Source: Ignavibacteriales bacterium (GTDB lineage Bacteria; Bacteroidota; Ignavibacteria; UBA10030). Taken from it: a stretch of 56,910 bases of DNA. Below are positions 27,115 through 35,146 of this stretch, one piece after another (positions within the stretch are counted from its first letter, which is position 1; each line of letters begins with the position of its first letter). Location: NCBI GenBank assembly GCA_016192345.1, contig JACPUH010000093.1, positions 1 through 56,910 on the forward strand, read 5' to 3'. Below the pieces are notes generated by a model. The model was given only the letters and a program-made list of their open reading frames with translations, was not told where the DNA came from and ran no database searches. Made by a program: the position numbers and the translations under genes.

Positions 27115-28203
27115 ATGCCCAATATCTTTGCAGTGATCATGGCGGGTGGTGTCGGCTCTCGTTTTTGGCCGCGCAGCAGAGAGCGCACACCGAAGCAATT
27201 CCTCGAAATTCTCAGCTCCGGCACGCTGCTCGAGAATACGCTTGGGCGCATCGAACCGTTGGTGGAGAAGATCAATACCTTCATCGTTACCAACAAGACC
27301 CAGTTCGAGAGCGTCATCAAACTCGTTCCGTTTCTCCCGAAAGAAAACATCCTCGTCGAGCCGTTCGGTCGGAACACAGCCCCCTGTATCGGCCTTGCAG
27401 CATCGTGGATCCACCGCCTTGACCCGGACGGGTTGATGATCGTGCTCCCGTCCGATCACCTGGTCCAAAACCCGGAGGAATTTAACCGGGTCTTGAACAC
27501 AGCCATGAAGGTGGCGGTGGAAAAAGATGCCTTGGTGACGATCGGGATCAAGCCATCCCATCCGGAAACCGGGTATGGATACATACAAATCGAGGATGAG
27601 GATCATGATCGGAACCCGTACCGTTCCGAAGGGGCCTACCCCGTCAAGACGTTTGCCGAGAAGCCGAACCTCGAAACCGCCGAGCGATTTCTGGAGAGTG
27701 GCGATTTCGTTTGGAATAGCGGCATGTTCGTCTGGAAGGCCTCCACGATCCTGAAGGAGATCGAAGTCCATGTCCCCGATCTTCATGAGCAGCTTCAGGC
27801 GGTCCAGGCGTCCATCGGTACGCCGGCCTACAAACAGACTCTGGAGCAGGCGTACGGATTGACGCGCAATATTTCCATCGACTATGGGGTGATGGAGAAG
27901 GCGGGGAATGTCTACGTGGTGAAGGGGGATTTTGGCTGGAGCGATGTAGGTTCGTGGGATGAGGTGGTGCGGATGACCGCGAGGGATGCTGATGGGAACT
28001 CAACCAGGGGGAAAGCGATTCTTCGGGGTTCCACCAACAATTATGTCGATGCGGGGAACAAGATCGTGGCGGCGATCGGGGTGGATGATTTGATCATCAT
28101 CCAGACGGACGATGCCGTTCTCGTCTGCAAAAAAGGAAAGTCGCAGGAGGTCAAGGAGATTGTCGATTTCATCAGGCGTAAACAGATGAACGACTACCTG
28201 TAG
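27115..28203 (+). CDS. manC: Mannose-1-phosphate guanylyltransferase
   Basis: Makes GDP-mannose from mannose-1-phosphate and GTP. The 362 residues cover only the nucleotidyltransferase domain (IMAGGVGSRFWPRSRERTPKQF pyrophosphorylase signature, EPFGRNTAPCIGLAA, VLPSDHLV, FAEKPNLE, FVWNSGMFVWK and FGWSDVGSWDE); the isomerase domain of bifunctional ManC/PMI enzymes is absent. It supplies activated mannose for envelope polysaccharides. It lies between alr-unknown and rlpA in one orientation, with short gaps. Confidence 0.94.
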   Translation: MPNIFAVIMAGGVGSRFWPRSRERTPKQFLEILSSGTLLENTLGRIEPLVEKINTFIVTNKTQFESVIKLVPFLPKENILVEPFGRNTAPCIGLAASWIHRLDPDGLMIVLPSDHLVQNPEEFNRVLNTAMKVAVEKDALVTIGIKPSHPETGYGYIQIEDEDHDRNPYRSEGAYPVKTFAEKPNLETAERFLESGDFVWNSGMFVWKASTILKEIEVHVPDLHEQLQAVQASIGTPAYKQTLEQAYGLTRNISIDYGVMEKAGNVYVVKGDFGWSDVGSWDEVVRMTARDADGNSTRGKAILRGSTNNYVDAGNKIVAAIGVDDLIIIQTDDAVLVCKKGKSQEVKEIVDFIRRKQMNDYL

Positions 28204-28205
28204 GA

Positions 28206-28709
28206 ATGGAAACTCTCCGGATCACGGCAGGCTGTTTGATGTTTCTTGTGCTTGCGGGGTGTGCCGCCTCGCCCCGTTTTGCCTCAAAGGGGGAAAGCAC
28301 GCGTTCGGAACCCCCGTCCCCGAAAGTGCAACAGGACGCATCGGCCGGTGAGACCGTCTCGAAGGAGACGCCCCGGGTGAAGGTACCCGAAGGGAAAGCG
28401 CTCCTGACGCTGGAAGGGGTCGCTTCCTACTACGCGCATGAATTTCATGGAAGGCTCACCTCGAACGGAGAGACGTTCGACATGCATTCACTCACCGCGG
28501 CGCACAGGACCCTCCCGTTCGGGACGCAGGTACGTGTTACCAACCTGGAAAACAACAAGACGGTGATGGTCCGGATCAATGACCGTGGACCGTTCAAGGA
28601 GGGGAGAATTATCGACCTTGCGATGGGGGCAGCCGAGGAACTCGATATGATCCGAAACGGGACGGCGCGGGTCCGTCTCGAAGTGCTTGAGTGGGGAAAA
28701 GGCGAATGA
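28206..28709 (+). CDS. rlpA: RlpA-type septal lytic transglycosylase lipoprotein
   Basis: A 167-residue outer membrane lipoprotein. Lipobox VLAGC at about residues 16-20, a Ser/Pro/Lys-rich tether to residue 60, then a double-psi beta-barrel domain (GVASYYAHEFHGRLTSNGE, LPFGTQVRVTNLENNKTV, VRINDRGPF) characteristic of RlpA. The SPOR domain found in E. coli RlpA is missing, so septal targeting may differ. RlpA enzymes cleave denuded glycan strands during division. The ATG is 3 bases after the manC stop, and its own stop overlaps the RpiB-like start by ATGA. Confidence 0.88.
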   Translation: METLRITAGCLMFLVLAGCAASPRFASKGESTRSEPPSPKVQQDASAGETVSKETPRVKVPEGKALLTLEGVASYYAHEFHGRLTSNGETFDMHSLTAAHRTLPFGTQVRVTNLENNKTVMVRINDRGPFKEGRIIDLAMGAAEELDMIRNGTARVRLEVLEWGKGE

Positions 28710-29380
28710 AGAAACAACTTATTACGGAAGCAGACGTCCTTGCTGCGGCAAAACGCGGGGCCCGCTCGATCCCCGTCGATGCAAACACCCTTCTGACTCC
28801 CTCCGCGCAGGAGGCCGTTCAGAGACTTCATCTAGAACTGAGTCGGCCGGTTCCCGGTGATCAGCCGCCGCAAAGCGTCAAAGCCGTGGAAGTTATCGCA
28901 CCGGAGGATAAGCGGGGTCCGAACGCCAGCAAAGTTATTGCCCTCGGGTCGGATCACGGTGGCTTTCCCTTGAAGCTGGCGATCAGGAAACACCTGCTGG
29001 AGCTCGGATATACGGTTGCCGATGTCGGTACCGGCTCCGAACAGGCCTGTGACTATCCCGATTTTGCCTTTGCCGTTGCCTCGCTCGTTGCCTCCGGTCA
29101 GGCGCTGCGGGGAATTATGATCGATGCGGTTGGTGTTGCTTCGGCGATTGCAGCAAATAAAGTGCCCGGTATCCGGGCCGCTGCGTGTGTCACGGAATTT
29201 GCTGCGCGCAGCAGCCGTGAGCACAACGATGCCAATGTCCTGACGCTCGGTGGAAAAGTCCTGGGTGCCGAACACGCGAAGGCGATCGTCAAGGTCTGGC
29301 TGGAGACGTGGTTTGGCGGCGGCCGTCATACGGGACGGGTTCAAAAGATCACGGATATTGAACGCAGGTTCATGAAGTGA
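28706..29380 (+). CDS. RpiB/LacAB-family protein with N-terminal extension and altered active site
   Basis: A 224-residue protein. Residues 76-220 match ribose-5-phosphate isomerase B: IALGSDHGGF, CDYPDF, SIAANK-like AIAANK, SREHNDANVL and GGRHTGRV. The segment that holds the catalytic Cys in E. coli RpiB (ICGTG) reads IDAVG here, so Cys is replaced by Asp140 and the Thr of the anion-binding loop by Val. Residues 1-40 (LITEADVLAAAKRG ... LLTPSAQEAV) resemble the short segment found on several bacterial-microcompartment-associated enzymes. The ATG at 28706 overlaps the rlpA stop; 28691 (GTG) is less likely. Isomerase activity is therefore uncertain. Confidence 0.82.
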   Translation: MKKQLITEADVLAAAKRGARSIPVDANTLLTPSAQEAVQRLHLELSRPVPGDQPPQSVKAVEVIAPEDKRGPNASKVIALGSDHGGFPLKLAIRKHLLELGYTVADVGTGSEQACDYPDFAFAVASLVASGQALRGIMIDAVGVASAIAANKVPGIRAAACVTEFAARSSREHNDANVLTLGGKVLGAEHAKAIVKVWLETWFGGGRHTGRVQKITDIERRFMK

Positions 29381-29425
29381 TTGCCTCCGCGGCGACCGAA
29401 ACACCAGAGTAATAAAAGAATCTCT

Positions 29426-29455
29426 CCGCACCTTTACGGGTGCGGTTCCTGTTTT
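29426..29455 (+). terminator. Possible terminator after the RpiB-like gene
   Basis: Stem CCGCACC/GGTGCGG (7 bp, 29426-29445) with a 6-base loop, followed by TTCCTGTTTT. Moderate strength. Confidence 0.5.
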
Positions 29456-29477
29456 AGGGTGAACGGAACTTCCAGGA

Positions 29478-29696
29478 ATGAAGCTTTCCATCCAGGTCAA
29501 AACCAACGCAAAGAAAAATGAAGTTACCGTCCGGGAGGATGGCAGTCTCCTGGTGGCGGTTAATGTTCCCCCGATTGAAGGAAAGGCAAACAAGCGAGTG
29601 ATCGACGTCCTGGCCCAATATCTTGGTCGACCGAAAAGCACCATCATCATTGTGAAGGGAAAAAAGGGGAAGCACAAGATCGTGGAGATCCTATGA
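29478..29696 (+). CDS. DUF167 (YggU) family protein
   Basis: A 72-residue single-domain protein matching the YggU/DUF167 family: LSIQVKTNAKKNEV, LLVAVNVPPIEGKANKRVIDVLA (in parts) and TIIIVKGKKGKHK. Conserved bacterial and eukaryotic family of unknown biochemical role, often near yggT or yggS. The ATGA overlap with the next gene shows coupling to the phosphodiester glycosidase gene. Confidence 0.9.
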   Translation: MKLSIQVKTNAKKNEVTVREDGSLLVAVNVPPIEGKANKRVIDVLAQYLGRPKSTIIIVKGKKGKHKIVEIL

Positions 29697-30871
29697 ACCG
29701 CCGAACCTTCTTCCAGCAGATCGTCAGCGCCTGGGTAACCGCGTTCTTTCTTCTCGCGGCGCTCGCACCACCGCTTTCCGCACAGACCCTCAAGGGGGAG
29801 AAGCGTGTTATCGCCCCCGGCGTGACTCATGCCGTTTTTCTTGCTGATGGACCGAATGTGGTCAATGTTCTCGAAGTGGAACTTACGAGAACAGAGTACA
29901 CCCTGGAGTCGTACCGACCCACCCGATTGGTCCCAACCTCCGGACAAGCCGAGGCAAACCAGGCAGAGGGGAAGCAGGTGCTTGCGGCGATCAATGCCGA
30001 TTTCTTCAGCTTCAAAACGAGTTGGCCCTTTGGGAACCAGGTGGTGGATGGTAAGTTCGTGCTGGGGACCGCGAGCGCCCGGTCGCATGTTGCCATCGAT
30101 GTGCGCGGAAGGATTTTCCTGGATCGGTTCTCCTTCGATGGTTGGTTTCAAACTCCCCGCGGGAAAATCCATCCTATTACCGGCGTGAACGACCGGCACA
30201 CGAATAATGCCATCGTCCTCCACAATTCCTACTCGGATAGTACGACCTCGTTTGGCGGGTCGGGCCACAGGTTCGGTTTGGGACTTGTCAGTCCGGGTTG
30301 GACCGCTGGGGATACGTTAATCATGGTAGTTCAGCCTTCAGAGGTGGATGAGTCGCGTTCCATTTCCCGGGATGAAGCCGTACTCTGGGTGGGAAGCGGC
30401 CCGGAGGTCAGAACTGTCCGCGAGGGGATTGCACCCGGTGATACGCTTCTGATCTATCTTGGGTTTTCTCCCGATGTCAGGGGGGTTTTGAACTCGGTTG
30501 GCGGTGGGGGGAGAATCCTGGAGGGAGGACGGCCTATCCCGGACAGCACTAACGCCCGTGAGCGGATTGGGATGGTGTTCTTGCGGTCGCGTCACCCACG
30601 CACATTTGTGGGGGTGAACCGCGAGGGCACTCGTCTCTATCTGTGTACGGTGGATGGGAGACAGGATGGGAGTGTCGGGATGAGCTTCGGGGAGATGGCA
30701 GAATTCCTTCTTGCCGTTGGAGCATGGGAAGCGGTGAATCTTGATGGAGGGGGTTCGACGACCATGGTTGTGCAGGGAAAAGTCGTCAACGCCCCTTCTG
30801 ATAAGACGGGAGAACGTGAAGTTGCCAATACCCTTCAAGTGATTGAACAACGTGGGGGAGCAAGAGAATGA
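29693..30871 (+). CDS. Exported phosphodiester glycosidase (NAGPA/DUF2233 family)
   Basis: A 392-residue protein with a signal peptide (hydrophobic residues 12-27, ending SAQ) and the NAGPA domain: LAAINADFFSF, GNQVVDGKFV, RTFVGVNREG near residue 300 and the diagnostic AVNLDGGGSTTMV. The eukaryotic homologue removes GlcNAc from mannose-6-phosphate on lysosomal enzymes; bacterial members act on phosphodiester-linked sugars, probably teichoic-acid-like or capsular. Overlaps DUF167 upstream (ATGA) and corA downstream (ATGA). Confidence 0.85.
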   Translation: MNRRTFFQQIVSAWVTAFFLLAALAPPLSAQTLKGEKRVIAPGVTHAVFLADGPNVVNVLEVELTRTEYTLESYRPTRLVPTSGQAEANQAEGKQVLAAINADFFSFKTSWPFGNQVVDGKFVLGTASARSHVAIDVRGRIFLDRFSFDGWFQTPRGKIHPITGVNDRHTNNAIVLHNSYSDSTTSFGGSGHRFGLGLVSPGWTAGDTLIMVVQPSEVDESRSISRDEAVLWVGSGPEVRTVREGIAPGDTLLIYLGFSPDVRGVLNSVGGGGRILEGGRPIPDSTNARERIGMVFLRSRHPRTFVGVNREGTRLYLCTVDGRQDGSVGMSFGEMAEFLLAVGAWEAVNLDGGGSTTMVVQGKVVNAPSDKTGEREVANTLQVIEQRGGARE

Positions 30872-31959
30872 CCCTTCGACACAATGGTGGAAGACGTTCG
30901 CGCAAGGCCGGGTTGCCCCCGGGGACGCTCGTGTATACCGGGGAGGTGCGCACATCCGCCCCCAGGATGACCGTGTTTGACTATGCCGGGGGGTGGTGTG
31001 ATGAACGCAATGTCAAATCAGTGGAAGAGCTGCTCAAGAGTAAGCGGAAAGGGGCCGTCCGGTGGATCGATGTCGACGGTCTCCAGCAGACCTCTATCCT
31101 GGAGGCGATCGGGAATGAATATGGCATTCACAAGCTTGTGCTGGAGGACATTCTCCAAACCGGGCAGCGGCCCAAGCTGGAGGATTATAACGACTATCTG
31201 TTTGTGGTGCTGAAGATGCTCCGGTACAATGCGGTGCGGAGAGCTGTGGATGCAGAGCAGGTGGCTCTGGTCATCGGGCCGAAGTATGTGCTTTCGTTCC
31301 AGGAAGGCCTGGAGGGGGATGTCTTCGAACCGATCCGCCAGCGCCTTCGAAGCCATAAGGGTCATCTGCGGAACCTTGGAGCCGATTATCTTGCGTATTC
31401 CCTCCTCGATGCGATTGTCGATCAGTATTTTTTGATTCTGGAGGAGCTGGGGGACAGGGTTGAGGATGTCGAGGAAGAATTGTTGAATGAACCGACCCGA
31501 TCGACGCTCGACAAGATCTACCGTCTCAAGCGGGAGATGCTGACGGTCCGCAAATCGATCTGGCCGCTACGCGAAGTGGCAAGCCAATTACAACGGGGGG
31601 AATCGACGATGGTCAAACGTTCGACCCGCGTCTACCTTCGGGATCTGTACGATCACACTATCGCGGTGCTCGATACGCTGGAGAACGAACGCGAGGTGGT
31701 TGCGGGCATGCTGGACATCTATCTCTCCAGTGTGAGCAACCGCCTGAATGAAGTGATGAAGGTTTTGACGATCATCGCCACCATTTTTATCCCCCTTACC
31801 TTCATCGTGGGAGTGTACGGGATGAACTTCGATCCCGACCTTGGCCCGTTGAGCATGCCGGAGTTGCGTTGGGCCTGGGGGTATCCTGCTGTGATGGTTT
31901 TCATGGCCGCCATAGGCCTCACCATGCTGTATTACTTCAGAAAGAAAAAATGGTTTTAA
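30868..31959 (+). CDS. corA: CorA magnesium/cobalt channel
   Basis: A 363-residue inner-membrane divalent cation channel. The cytoplasmic funnel (residues 1-285) ends in a long helix, followed by two membrane helices (about 300-320 and 338-357) with the selectivity motif YGMNF between them. The C-terminus is basic (YYFRKKKWF), as usual. Starts within the stop of the glycosidase gene. Confidence 0.95.
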   Translation: MTLRHNGGRRSRKAGLPPGTLVYTGEVRTSAPRMTVFDYAGGWCDERNVKSVEELLKSKRKGAVRWIDVDGLQQTSILEAIGNEYGIHKLVLEDILQTGQRPKLEDYNDYLFVVLKMLRYNAVRRAVDAEQVALVIGPKYVLSFQEGLEGDVFEPIRQRLRSHKGHLRNLGADYLAYSLLDAIVDQYFLILEELGDRVEDVEEELLNEPTRSTLDKIYRLKREMLTVRKSIWPLREVASQLQRGESTMVKRSTRVYLRDLYDHTIAVLDTLENEREVVAGMLDIYLSSVSNRLNEVMKVLTIIATIFIPLTFIVGVYGMNFDPDLGPLSMPELRWAWGYPAVMVFMAAIGLTMLYYFRKKKWF

Positions 31960-31975
31960 CGCAGGGAGCTCTCCG

Positions 31976-33307
31976 ATGAAACATGCCGCATCAATCTTGT
32001 TCGTTCTCCTTCTTCCCCTTACAGGGTTATCCCAGGAGCATGCAACACCCCCGCCCCCTCTCCGGGAACAAGCCCGCATCCAGCAGGAGTGGCTGCGGTT
32101 GCGTGTGGAGCGGGTGTTGCCGAAGTTGATGAGGGAGAATAACGTCCGGATGTGGATCGTGCCGATGCGCGAATATAATGAGGACCCGGTCTTCTCGTCG
32201 CTCGTCTCCGCGACCACCTTCGCCGCCCGACGACGAACGATCTATGTTTTCTACGATAGGGGCGTGGAGAAGGGAGTTGAGCGGTTGGCTCTGGGGGGAT
32301 CCTCTCAAGGAGGTCTCTATGTTGCCTATCGCGATACAACGCTCGGAAACGCAGAACTCTGGGGGAAGGATCAGTGGAGACTGCTCACCAGGGTTGTGGA
32401 GGAACGGGATCCCGAAACCATTGCGGTCAATATCTCCCATACCCATGCCTTCTCCGATGGATTGTCGGCTGGTGAGTGGCAACAACTGCAGGAGGCGCTG
32501 GGGGAGCGCTACACCGCGCGTGTTGTCCCGGCGGAAAGACTCGCCCTGGATTTGATCTCCCTCAGGGTCCCGGAGATGACGCCTGTCTATCAATCCATGA
32601 TGAAGACGGTCCATGCCATTATCGGCGAGGCGTTCTCGAACAGGGTTATCATCCCCGGGAAAACCACAACGCAGGATGTGGTCTGGTGGATGAGGCAAAA
32701 GACTCAGGACCTCGGCTACGGAACATGGTTTCATCCAAGCGTGAGCATCCAACGAAAAGGGGTGGATATGGCCAATGAAGCCGATCCGATCATTCAGCGG
32801 GGTGATGTTCTCCATTGTGATTTCGGGATCACGGCTATGCGCCTGAATACCGATACACAGCATATGGGGTATGTCCTTCGCGAAGGCGAAAAGGATGCCC
32901 CTGCCGACTTGAAGAAGGTCCTTGCCAACAGCAACAGGCTCCAGGACATCCTGATGGAGAACATGAAGGTCGGATTGACGGGAAACCAGATCCTGACCAA
33001 TACTCTTGCTCAAATGCAAAGGGAGGGAATTAACGGGACAGTCTACACCCATCCCATAGGAGAGCACGGTCATGGGGCTGGTCCGCTGATAGGTCTATGG
33101 GACCGGCAGATGGGTGTGCCCGGGAGGGGGGATGTTCCACTTCTGGGAAATAGCTGGTTCTCGATCGAGTTGCAGGCAACCACCCCTGTGCCGGAATGGA
33201 ATAATCAAAAGGTCCGCTCGGCCCAGGAAGAGGATGTCGCCGTTACCGGGGAGGGGCAGGTTCTTTGGATTTATAAGAGGCAGGAAGTCTTTCACCTTGT
33301 TCATTAA
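31976..33307 (+). CDS. Exported M24-family peptidase (Xaa-Pro aminopeptidase-like)
   Basis: A 443-residue exported protein with a signal peptide (residues 5-20). The N-terminal half resembles the creatinase-type non-catalytic domain; the C-terminal half is a pita-bread fold with metal-ligand candidates in HCDFGITAM (Asp), NTDTQHMGY (Asp), HPIGEHGHG (His) and the Glu residues of FSIELQATT and AQEEDVAVT. All five ligand positions appear filled, so catalysis is plausible. The ribosome-binding site is GCAGGGAG near 31965. Closes the run of genes from alr. Confidence 0.83.
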   Translation: MKHAASILFVLLLPLTGLSQEHATPPPPLREQARIQQEWLRLRVERVLPKLMRENNVRMWIVPMREYNEDPVFSSLVSATTFAARRRTIYVFYDRGVEKGVERLALGGSSQGGLYVAYRDTTLGNAELWGKDQWRLLTRVVEERDPETIAVNISHTHAFSDGLSAGEWQQLQEALGERYTARVVPAERLALDLISLRVPEMTPVYQSMMKTVHAIIGEAFSNRVIIPGKTTTQDVVWWMRQKTQDLGYGTWFHPSVSIQRKGVDMANEADPIIQRGDVLHCDFGITAMRLNTDTQHMGYVLREGEKDAPADLKKVLANSNRLQDILMENMKVGLTGNQILTNTLAQMQREGINGTVYTHPIGEHGHGAGPLIGLWDRQMGVPGRGDVPLLGNSWFSIELQATTPVPEWNNQKVRSAQEEDVAVTGEGQVLWIYKRQEVFHLVH

Positions 33308-33369
33308 ACGCCCAAAAATGGAAGAATTTGGAAAATTTCCCCCATTATGGATTTTTAATATTTAAAGTG

Positions 33370-33398
33370 TTGATTCTCATTCCCAATTCAGGTACCTT
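33370..33398 (+). promoter_or_regulatory. Sigma-70-type promoter for the lytic transglycosylase
   Basis: TTGATT (33370-33375), 17-base spacer, TACCTT (33393-33398). It implies an untranslated leader of over 200 bases. Confidence 0.5.
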
Positions 33399-33617
33399 TA
33401 CACCGTATTTTTTGCTCTATTCTGTAAGTTTCAGCCTGACTTCCAGTTAGACTAAGACTACAAATACTGCCGTTCTGAAGTATGTTAAAGGTAAACGAAT
33501 TGATTGTTTACAACTTCTTCTTGAAAGGGTCGTAATAGTTTCAGGTTGATGCGGCAGCAGCAAAGAAAAACCAAAGTTACACCAAGGTCTGGAACGGGGT
33601 AGCTTTTTGGGGAGGGT
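33399..33617 (+). other. Long untranslated leader upstream of the lytic transglycosylase
   Basis: The interval 33308-33617 has no gene. It is AT-richer than its surroundings. I looked for c-di-AMP (ydaO), c-di-GMP (GEMM) and other known motifs and did not find their conserved cores. No clear terminator hairpin is visible. The ribosome-binding site GGGGAGGG precedes the start. Confidence 0.35.
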
Positions 33618-34385
33618 ATGAGGATGAACAACCTGAGGAATATATTGAATAAGTCAATAAAATCAGCACTTCTTGCAGTACTTCTGCTACTTCTTCCACT
33701 CCTGCAATACGGTTGCTATAAACCGGTTGCGGCTCATTCGCTTTCAGCAACTGAATCACCTACATTTTCCGCATCAAATTCGGCTTCGATAGACGAATCC
33801 AGTCAGTTTGTCGACAGTCAAACTGAATATTCGATAAAGCGATTTGGTCCAATCATTCAGAAATATTCTGAGAAGTATGATATGGACTGGAGGCTTGTTT
33901 TGTCCGTTATGAAGCGTGAATCACGATTCCATCCAAAGGCCCTGAGCTACAGGGGTGCATTTGGACTGATGCAGATCATGCCAACAACGCAAGATGAACT
34001 AGCCGGAAAGCTTGGTCTTGAAGAGGCGGAAAGTCCCTACAACAACATAAAAGCCGGTATTTACCACCTCCGTTCGTTGTATAGGGTCTTTGGGGGGGCG
34101 GACCACCAAAACCGTATTAGGCTCACACTTGCTGCCTATAATGCGGGTTTGAGCAGGATTTTGGATGCGCGGGACATCGCCAGATTTTTAGGGGACGATC
34201 CCAATGACTGGAAGGCCGTAAAAGCTGCTCTTCCCCTGCTCTCAAAGCGCCATTACACCTTGCATGAAAAGGTGTGGGAAGGGGGAAAGCCGCGCGCTGG
34301 TTTCTTCCGCGATTGGATTCAAACCCAGAATTATGTCGAGAGTATCATAAGTTACTACGACGAGTACCAACTGGCCCTCCGTTAA
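33618..34385 (+). CDS. Lytic transglycosylase (SLT domain), probable lipoprotein
   Basis: A 255-residue envelope protein. Hydrophobic residues 12-32 end in LLQYGC, a plausible lipobox. A Ser/Thr-rich tether follows to about residue 70, then a soluble lytic transglycosylase domain: catalytic Glu in MKRESRF, GAFGLMQIMPTT, NNIKAGIYHLRSL and LAAYNAG. Such enzymes cut peptidoglycan to form 1,6-anhydro ends. The base composition is AT-richer than the neighbouring genes. The ATG at 33618 or 33624 may be used; the first is kept because GGGGAGGG lies close to it. Confidence 0.88.
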   Translation: MRMNNLRNILNKSIKSALLAVLLLLLPLLQYGCYKPVAAHSLSATESPTFSASNSASIDESSQFVDSQTEYSIKRFGPIIQKYSEKYDMDWRLVLSVMKRESRFHPKALSYRGAFGLMQIMPTTQDELAGKLGLEEAESPYNNIKAGIYHLRSLYRVFGGADHQNRIRLTLAAYNAGLSRILDARDIARFLGDDPNDWKAVKAALPLLSKRHYTLHEKVWEGGKPRAGFFRDWIQTQNYVESIISYYDEYQLALR

Positions 34386-34400
34386 TTAGATCGTCCAATC

Positions 34401-35093
34401 TTGAAGAAGACAGTTTGTCTGGTGCTTCTGGTTGTTTTGACTCATGGCCTCTTGGCTCAGGAAAGTCAAAGTCTTGACGTCCAGTGGTTCCGCTCCATTA
34501 ACAATGGACAGAGCTCTTCCGATGGTCTCTTTGAATACCTTGACCGGACAACAATTCCGACCTTTGCTGCCATTCCTGCAGGCTTCCTTCTCGTTGGTGG
34601 TATCAAGAATAACCGTGCCACATTTGATAATGGAGTCTTGTTAGGAACTGCCCAGGCAATTTCCCTGGGGGCGACTATCGCCTTAAAGGGATTGGTTGAC
34701 CGTCGAAGGCCGTTTGAAGAGTTGGATGATGTCAAGCTCAAGCACGGATGGTCGGGGGGTGGGGCTTCCTTTCCGTCGGGACATGCCTCCCAGGCATTTG
34801 CCATTGCCACGACTCTTACCCTGATGTATCCCCAACCGGAGGTGTATGTTCCGCTTTTTCTATGGGCGGGATTGGTTAGCTATGGGAGAGTTTATCTGGG
34901 CCTGCATTACCCTTCAGACGTTCTTGGAGGGGCTGTTTTTGGAGTTGGTTCAGCCTTTCTTGTGTGGAACTTTCGGGATGACATCCTGCGTCTCACGGAT
35001 AGGATCCTGGGGAGGGAGGAAGTGGATTCGCGCATCACAATTACACCCTTCTCCGGGATGAAGTTGCTGCACGTACAGGTTCGGTTAAACTAG
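34401..35093 (+). CDS. PAP2-family phosphatase, exported or membrane-associated
   Basis: A 230-residue PAP2 phosphatase. All three catalytic motifs are present: KGLVDRRRP, PSGHASQAF and GRVYLGLHYPSDV (acid phosphatase signature with the last His and Asp). An N-terminal signal-like segment (residues 4-18) precedes. Members dephosphorylate undecaprenyl pyrophosphate, phosphatidic acid or other lipid phosphates. The start is TTG at 34401, with no strong ribosome-binding site; it lies 15 bases after the transglycosylase stop, suggesting a two-gene envelope unit. Confidence 0.88.
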   Translation: MKKTVCLVLLVVLTHGLLAQESQSLDVQWFRSINNGQSSSDGLFEYLDRTTIPTFAAIPAGFLLVGGIKNNRATFDNGVLLGTAQAISLGATIALKGLVDRRRPFEELDDVKLKHGWSGGGASFPSGHASQAFAIATTLTLMYPQPEVYVPLFLWAGLVSYGRVYLGLHYPSDVLGGAVFGVGSAFLVWNFRDDILRLTDRILGREEVDSRITITPFSGMKLLHVQVRLN

Positions 35094-35146
35094 GGCTTTC
35101 ATCAGAAGTTGTCATTCTTGCAATTCCCTCCTCAAAAGGATATATT

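Noticed and set aside
28832..30268. 478-codon antisense frame across three genes
   Set aside because: Overlaps rpiB-like, DUF167 and glycosidase genes, all well supported on the plus strand; composition is that of a shadow frame.
33399..33617. c-di-AMP or c-di-GMP riboswitch before the lytic transglycosylase
   Set aside because: The conserved core sequences of ydaO and GEMM classes were not found in the leader.
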